64,000 nucleotides of DNA from Candidatus Accumulibacter sp. ACC003 (lineage in GTDB: Bacteria > Pseudomonadota > Gammaproteobacteria > Burkholderiales > Rhodocyclaceae). The DNA is taken from assembly GCF_907163085.1 (NCBI RefSeq), contig NZ_CAJQTX010000005.1, positions 186,001-250,000 of the forward strand, read 5' to 3'. A model generated the notes under the pieces. That model did not search any database, had not been told where the DNA came from, and saw only the letters and a list, made by a program, of their open reading frames with translations. This document shows positions 59,249 to 64,000 of the stretch, in pieces (within the stretch, counting starts at the first letter, position 1; each line of letters begins with the position of its first letter). The translations under genes were made by a program, and so were the position numbers.

Positions 59249-60127
59249 CGCCAAATCCTTCAATAGATAGAGCTCTGGTGCGCTACGCACACACCACTGT
59301 TTTGATCCCGGCAAGCGTCGTACTGATCGTTTGCGGGCGCCTGCAAGGCACGGATTCATTAGAACAGGGGCGCCACCGCGCTTGCGTGATATAGCGCACG
59401 TCTTGCCGGAATGGGCCGAGCCTGCCGTGCGTGCGCAGCGGGCGTCGAGGGCGCCGCTGATCGTGCCTTGGTGATGACACGCGCGGGCACCGGGGTCGCT
59501 TGCACACGAAACGAGCTAAACCGATATCCCCCTGGTCGCGATCAGGCGCCTTGAGCGGCCCGCGAAATTCCTTACCGACGAAGTCCTGGCGGCAGCCATC
59601 GCCGACACGCCGAAGTGCTTTCTGCCTGAAACTGTGATGCAATCCGACAAGGTATAATTGGTCAGCGCCGGACAGGTCTGCGGCATCGATAGCGCTAACC
59701 CTGATAAGTCCCGATTGGCGACGAAGCTCAGCGAGCCAAATCGAACCCCGCCGGAGCTGTCCGCAGGCGGCCGCTGAGGCACCCTCGCACTGTCCGCGGC
59801 GGTGAGATGGCAAGCGAATACGCCGCGGAAAGCTCAGCAAGTGAGAGTGGCTGACGTTCATTGCCAATCCGCTGACAAGTCATGTCCCACAAGTTCGACA
59901 ATGCGTCTTCCCGCCGCTTTCGCGAATCGAGGTAGATTGCGTCATGCGCCGCAGGGGGCGAAAGAATCAGCGTCGCGAAAACTGGAGAAGCCAACATCGT
60001 CACCACTGAATCGAACCACTGGCACAGGATTCTCGAGCTCCCGATCGGTGAGCGTCTGGGGACAGCACCCGACGAACTGATCGAGTTCATCGGCCGGGTC
60101 AATGCAGCGGCCGGCGCCAGCAGCCCG
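59249..60127. other. Long intergenic region before the ATP-grasp operon
   Basis: About 880 bases. The last 192 bases (from 59936) are an open frame continuous with the following gene and read as coding (LELPIGERLGTAPDELIEF), but contain no ATG, GTG or TTG in frame. An open plus-strand frame ending at 59661 reads LTDEVLAAAIADTPKCFLPE but follows a stop codon closely and has no start, so it may be a gene remnant. No RNA gene was recognised. Confidence 0.5.
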
Positions 60128-62257
60128 GTGCGTGCCCTGGTAGTGGCTGACGATTTCCGCGACGATGTGCGCGCGGCCATCGACGGGATGCCGGAAGAAG
60201 TCAAACGGCTGCTCGCCGACAAGCTCCTTGGCATCTATTTCGTGCACGGCCTGGACTCTTCGGCGGTCACCGACGTGGTCCTGAATCGTCATGGCGAGGC
60301 CATCGGCGCGGTCGTCGCGATGGATCCCAAGGCTTTCATGCAGCGCAGCGCAAACGACTGGATCAGCTGGAAGGAGAACACGCCCTTCCTCCCCTCACCG
60401 ACGATGACGATAGCGGCGAAGATCGCCGAGCCCGGCCGTGACAGCCGTATGGCAGCGATCCAGTTCCTGCTGCTGCACGAATTCGGCCACGTCGTCTGCG
60501 TCGGCGAAGCCGCCGTCCCCGACTGGTGGCTGGATGCGCAACAACTGAAGACGGAGGACGACGCCTATTCGTTTCTCGCCATCGACTGGCAGGTAACGGA
60601 GCATGCTGGCGACCGTAAAATCGTGCCGCGTCCGCACCAGGATTTCACCCGGCGCGACGAGGTCGTCTATTACGGGGACCGCCCGCTTTCTGCGGATCAG
60701 ATCGTGCCGCTCTATACCGGCTTGCAAGGCAGCAATTTCGCCACGCTCTATGCGGCGACCAGCGTCTATGACGACTTCGCCGAAACCTTCGCGACTTATG
60801 TGCATTCGGTGCTGATGAACAGGCGCTATGAGATTTCGATTTGCCGCGCCGGCACTGAAGTGATGAGAATCGATGACTTCTGGGTCAGGCCATGCAGCGC
60901 AGAGAAACGTCGCTACATGCAGGACTTCCTCGCCACCGAACGCCCGCACCGCCCCCTGCGACGTCCAGCCGCAGCGCTGTTGAGCGACATGGCGACCCTG
61001 GCGCCGGGACCGGCCGACGACACCGGACAAGCCGCGTTCATGGGGCTCGCCCCATTTCTGCGCCTCGACCTGGCCGGCATCGACCTGCTGCCGATCGCCC
61101 AGGATCTGTTGGCCCAGGCCCAGTGCCATAGCATCGATGCCAATCATTGGATGAACCTGTCGACCGCCATGTTCTGCATCGGTCAGCGCGATCTCGCCCT
61201 GACCGTCCAGGCACAGGCATTGGCAATGCAGCGCCACTACTCGCTTGCGGCCTTGCGGCAGCCGGCGAAACTCAAGCTCCTGATCCTCGCCGTGCCGGGC
61301 GACCTGGCGGCGAACGTGCCGCTGGACTGCCTGCTCGAAGATTGCGACATCGATCTGGAGTTTTGTTATCTCGCGCTGACGCAAGCCTCACTGCCAGCGC
61401 TCCCCGATCACGACGTGCTGTTCGTCGGGATCGGCATCGGCAACGAAACGACGAGCCTGCTGGCGATGCTGGAAGGCGCGCTGGCCACCTGGCCGCAAGC
61501 GGTCATCAACCGCCCGACGCGGATTCCGAATCTCGACCGCAACGCGGCCAGCACGCTGCTGCACGATGCGCCAGGGGTCTGCATCCCGCCGACCCTGCGC
61601 GTGACACGCGCGGCGCTGGCCGAAATCGCGCAAAGCGGAAATGGCATCGAGGCCGCATGCGCAGGCTGCCGCTATCCGCTCATTGTCCGCCCGCTCGGTT
61701 CGCAGGCCGGACGCGACCTCGAAACCATCAATTCCCCGCAGGCGATCCCGGCTTATCTGGCGAGAGTCGACGATGCCGATTTCTTCGTCTCCAACTTCAT
61801 TGACTACAGTGGCGACGACGGTCTGTTCCGCAAATTCCGGATTGTCCTGATCGACGGCGAAGCCTTTGCCTGCCACATGGCGGTGTCTTCGCACTGGATG
61901 GTCCATTACGTCAATGCCGACATGTATAAAGAGGCGGCGCGGCGCGACGAGGAAGCCGCCTTCATGGCCAACTTCGATTCATTCGTCTGGCGCCACGATG
62001 CGGCGCTGACGGCGATCTTCAATAGAACCGGGCTCGACTACCTCGGCATCGACTGCGCCGAGACCCGGGATGGCAAACTCCTCGTATTCGAGATCGATCA
62101 TGCCATGGTGGTGCACGCGATGGACCCGGAGGAGATGTTCCCCTACAAGCAAGAGCGCATGCACCGAATCCGCGACGCCTTTCGCGACATGCTCGTTTGC
62201 CGCGCGGCCGATGCGGCCAGCGTATGGAAGCCTCGACGCGAGAGAGCCGCACGATGA
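60128..62257 (+). CDS. Zinc-peptidase-like / ATP-grasp fusion protein
   Basis: 709 residues from a GTG. Residues ~1-270 look like a zinc metallopeptidase: H117-E-F-G-H121 in LLLHEFGHVV and E219 in FAETFATY as a possible third ligand. Residues ~300-375 are helical, TPR-like. Residues ~380-690 are a RimK-like ATP-grasp ligase: IVRPLGSQAGRD, LDYLGIDCAE and FEIDHAMVVHAMDPEEM with metal-binding E655 and D657. Such ligases join an acid to an amine with ATP. The next gene, overlapping by ATGA, is a SerC-like aminotransferase, so the two should act on one product. The frame is open for 64 more codons upstream; an ATC with GGAG 8 bases before it (59996) could be the real start. Confidence 0.75.
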   Translation: MRALVVADDFRDDVRAAIDGMPEEVKRLLADKLLGIYFVHGLDSSAVTDVVLNRHGEAIGAVVAMDPKAFMQRSANDWISWKENTPFLPSPTMTIAAKIAEPGRDSRMAAIQFLLLHEFGHVVCVGEAAVPDWWLDAQQLKTEDDAYSFLAIDWQVTEHAGDRKIVPRPHQDFTRRDEVVYYGDRPLSADQIVPLYTGLQGSNFATLYAATSVYDDFAETFATYVHSVLMNRRYEISICRAGTEVMRIDDFWVRPCSAEKRRYMQDFLATERPHRPLRRPAAALLSDMATLAPGPADDTGQAAFMGLAPFLRLDLAGIDLLPIAQDLLAQAQCHSIDANHWMNLSTAMFCIGQRDLALTVQAQALAMQRHYSLAALRQPAKLKLLILAVPGDLAANVPLDCLLEDCDIDLEFCYLALTQASLPALPDHDVLFVGIGIGNETTSLLAMLEGALATWPQAVINRPTRIPNLDRNAASTLLHDAPGVCIPPTLRVTRAALAEIAQSGNGIEAACAGCRYPLIVRPLGSQAGRDLETINSPQAIPAYLARVDDADFFVSNFIDYSGDDGLFRKFRIVLIDGEAFACHMAVSSHWMVHYVNADMYKEAARRDEEAAFMANFDSFVWRHDAALTAIFNRTGLDYLGIDCAETRDGKLLVFEIDHAMVVHAMDPEEMFPYKQERMHRIRDAFRDMLVCRAADAASVWKPRRERAAR

Positions 62258-63402
62258 ATCCGCGCAACCGCCTGAACTTCTCCGGTGGCCCGGGCGCGCT
62301 GCCGGAATGTGTCCTGCAGCAACTGCAGCAGGCGATCATCGAAGTTCCCGGTGTCGGCCTCTCGATCCTTGGCATCAGCCACCGCTCCGACTGGTTTGCC
62401 GCCGTGGTCGCCGAACTGGAAGCCAATATCCGCAGCCTGCTCGGCCTGCCCACGGGCTATCACGTTCTCTTCCTGCAAGGCGGTGCGACGCAGCAGTTCT
62501 CGATGATTCCGATGACCCTGCTGCGCGGCAGGCGGGCGCCGGCAGAGTACCTGCATACCGGCTACTGGAGCGGAAAATCGGTCGCCGAAGCACAACGCGA
62601 AGGGCCGGTGCGGGTGCTTTGGAGCGGCGAGCAGGGCGGCTTCCGCGAGTTGCCCACTGTTGCCGATCTCGATTTTTCCGCCGACGCCCCCTACCTCCAC
62701 TACGTCTCCAACGAAACCGTTGAAGGCCTGCAGTTCCACCGTCTGCTCGGCCGCGACGACGTGCCGCGCGTCTGCGACATGTCATCGGACTTTTTGTCGC
62801 AGCCGTGCGCGGCCGAACGATTTTCGCTGATCTATGCGCACGCCCAGAAAAACGTCGGCCCGGCCGGGGTGACCATCGTCCTGCTGCGCGACGAACTGCT
62901 CAAGGATGTTCCGCCGAACCTGCCGGGATACATGGACTATCGCAACCACGCCCTGGCGCACTCCAATTTCAACACGCCGCCGGTGTTCGCGATCTATGCC
63001 GTGCTGCTGGTGACGCGCTGGCTGCTCGACGACATCGGCGGTCTTGAGGGCATGGCGGCAATCAACCAGCGCAAGGCCGCCCTGCTGTATGCGCAGATCG
63101 ACGCCAGTGACGGCTTCTATCGCGGCCGCGCGAAACCTGTCGACCGCTCTGAAATGAACTGCGCCTTCAACCTGGACAGTGCCGAACTCGAAACGCGCTT
63201 TCTTGCCGCCGCGACACAGGCCGGCTTCTCAGGCCTCGCCGGTCACCGTGCCGTGGGCGGCATTCGCGCCTCGCTCTACAACGCGCTGACACTTCCCGCC
63301 GTGGAGCAACTGGTCGGCTTCATGGCCGACTTCCAGCATCGCGAATCGCGCCACCGGACCGAAAATTCCGGGCTCAGCTCTTCCGTCTCGCCTTCCTCAT
63401 AA
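62254..63402 (+). CDS. SerC-like PLP-dependent aminotransferase
   Basis: 382 residues of the phosphoserine aminotransferase fold. It starts MNPRNRLNFSGGPGALPECV. The PLP-phosphate region is FLQGGATQQFSMIP, and the Schiff-base Lys lies in AHAQKNVGPAG. HTGYWSGKSVAEAQ and GGIRASLYNALTL are family motifs. It overlaps the ATP-grasp gene by ATGA. It could be ordinary SerC for serine and B6 synthesis, but pairing with an ATP-grasp fusion suggests a dedicated role in making an amino acid that is then ligated. Confidence 0.87.
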   Translation: MNPRNRLNFSGGPGALPECVLQQLQQAIIEVPGVGLSILGISHRSDWFAAVVAELEANIRSLLGLPTGYHVLFLQGGATQQFSMIPMTLLRGRRAPAEYLHTGYWSGKSVAEAQREGPVRVLWSGEQGGFRELPTVADLDFSADAPYLHYVSNETVEGLQFHRLLGRDDVPRVCDMSSDFLSQPCAAERFSLIYAHAQKNVGPAGVTIVLLRDELLKDVPPNLPGYMDYRNHALAHSNFNTPPVFAIYAVLLVTRWLLDDIGGLEGMAAINQRKAALLYAQIDASDGFYRGRAKPVDRSEMNCAFNLDSAELETRFLAAATQAGFSGLAGHRAVGGIRASLYNALTLPAVEQLVGFMADFQHRESRHRTENSGLSSSVSPSS

Positions 63403-63443
63403 AAGCCCGCTGGCACGCATGCGGCGGGAGTAAGGACTGACGC
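63371..63443 (+). repeat. Palindromic dispersed repeat R5
   Basis: Overlaps the end of the aminotransferase gene: GCTCAGCTCTTCCGTCTCGC at left, CTCATAAAAGCCCGCTGGCA in the middle and GGACTGACGCC at right. Same ends and internal words as R1-R4. It may have supplied the last codons of the gene. Confidence 0.55.
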
Positions 63444-63729
63444 CACCCTGCGCCCGCGAACGGAGTGCAGAAATCCAGGCGGTTTGCAGCGGCGGAGCCA
63501 GCGCGGTGATCGTCGTCAATTCGGAGGGGACTCAGACAACCTGATCTCGGCGCCATGACGTTTGCACGATCGTCATTCTAAATCCGTAGCAGTTCATGAG
63601 GTTAGGTTGCCGGACGAGCAGCAGTTCGGGTTTGTGGCGGGGGGGCGTGTCGGATATTGCGAAGATACCGAGAAAGGTAGATAGTACGCGTTTTTGCTCG
63701 GCGCCACGCGGAGCTTGCTGGAGATTCGG
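63403..63729. other. Intergenic region before the terminal transposase-like gene
   Basis: About 330 bases including the right part of R5. No gene is supported. The left end of the mobile element that holds the next gene probably lies here, but no terminal repeat could be identified without the other end. Confidence 0.4.
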
Positions 63730-64000
63730 ATGCCCCAACTGCTGTTGCCGATTTTTCCTGATGCCGTCACGCCGGTCAAGGAACTGCTGTCTGTCGGGAA
63801 AGAGGATGGACAAGTCGTGTATTTCCACGGGGTCCTGCCGGTGTTCAGTCATGCCGAGGACGATCTGGCGACGTTCCGGATGATTACGGCGCAGTTTATC
63901 GCGCAGGGTCATTTACGCGTGGTGGACGTGTCGCGCGCCTTCGGGGTGCCCGCGTTGAGTGTCAAGCGTGCGTTGAAGCGCTATCGGCAGGAGGGGCCGA
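63730..64000 (+). CDS. Transposase-like HTH protein, 5' end only
   Basis: 90 residues to the window edge, starting MPQLLLPIFPDAVTPVKELL. It has VVYFHGVLPVFSHAEDDLAT, then FRMITAQFIAQGHLRVVDVS and the helix-turn-helix AFGVPALSVKRALKRYRQEG. This pattern is familiar from N-terminal regions of a transposase family often annotated as HTH domain-containing protein. The catalytic part lies outside the window. Confidence 0.7.
   Translation, partial: MPQLLLPIFPDAVTPVKELLSVGKEDGQVVYFHGVLPVFSHAEDDLATFRMITAQFIAQGHLRVVDVSRAFGVPALSVKRALKRYRQEGP

Noticed and set aside
59283..59867. 194-aa minus-strand ORF right of the PEP-CTERM gene
   Set aside because: No family motif, and its 3' end overlaps the leader of the PEP-CTERM gene; not enough support for a gene.
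63532..63912. 126-aa minus-strand ORF near the right edge
   Set aside because: Antisense to the transposase-like gene, whose plus-strand frame has clear helix-turn-helix sequence.

Overview
The window looks like chromosomal DNA of a high-GC betaproteobacterium of the Rhodocyclales, most like Candidatus Accumulibacter. This rests on gene content and gene order (a large glycogen/trehalose operon, hoxFUYHW, a tungsten-type aldehyde oxidoreductase operon, a MaoC-phosphotransacetylase fusion, a class II ribonucleotide reductase, a PEP-CTERM protein, ffs-dnaX-ybaB-recR). No database search was possible, so the assignment is an inference.

Layout. 1-15.8 kb (minus strand) is one long operon, mscS-glgB-treS/mak-glgC-glgX-treZ-malQ, for glycogen and trehalose metabolism; malQ runs off the left edge. 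glgC is cut in two by a 2.4 kb IS91-like element that carries a tyrosine recombinase and an HUH transposase. 15.9-17.1 kb holds a MarR regulator and a histidine phosphatase. 17.6-26.9 kb is a type I restriction island in the order hsdR, hsdS, AlbA_2/ATPase protein, small ORF, hsdM, followed by NERD and GIY-YIG proteins. 27.1-33.0 kb has a DUF3422 membrane protein and an aldehyde:ferredoxin oxidoreductase operon. 33.1-39.4 kb is housekeeping: SRP RNA, dnaX, ybaB, recR, rhlE, an RRM protein, ychJ, truC and tRNA-Ser. 39.5-44.7 kb (minus strand) is the NAD-linked hydrogenase operon hoxFUYHW. 45.1-49.8 kb has the MaoC-Pta fusion and nrdJ behind a pair of NrdR boxes.

49.8-64 kb is an accessory region. 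It contains an AT-rich gene for a PIN-like nuclease with coiled coil and membrane segments, preceded by hairpins and a terminator. It also has two copies of a 581-bp gene block, a TumE/TumA toxin-antitoxin pair, an AsmA-family protein, a PEP-CTERM protein, and a two-gene operon that joins a zinc-peptidase/ATP-grasp fusion to a SerC-like aminotransferase. The window ends in the start of a transposase-like gene. Five copies of a palindromic repeat punctuate this region.

How the genes fit together. The first operon would make and remodel branched glucan and link it to maltose and trehalose, but the disrupted glgC should remove ADP-glucose synthesis unless a second copy exists. Hydrogenase and aldehyde oxidoreductase both exchange electrons with NAD(H) or ferredoxin and fit an anaerobic/aerobic cycling life style. 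The best candidates for an undescribed system are the metallopeptidase-ATP-grasp plus SerC-like operon and the membrane-anchored PIN protein with its structured leader.
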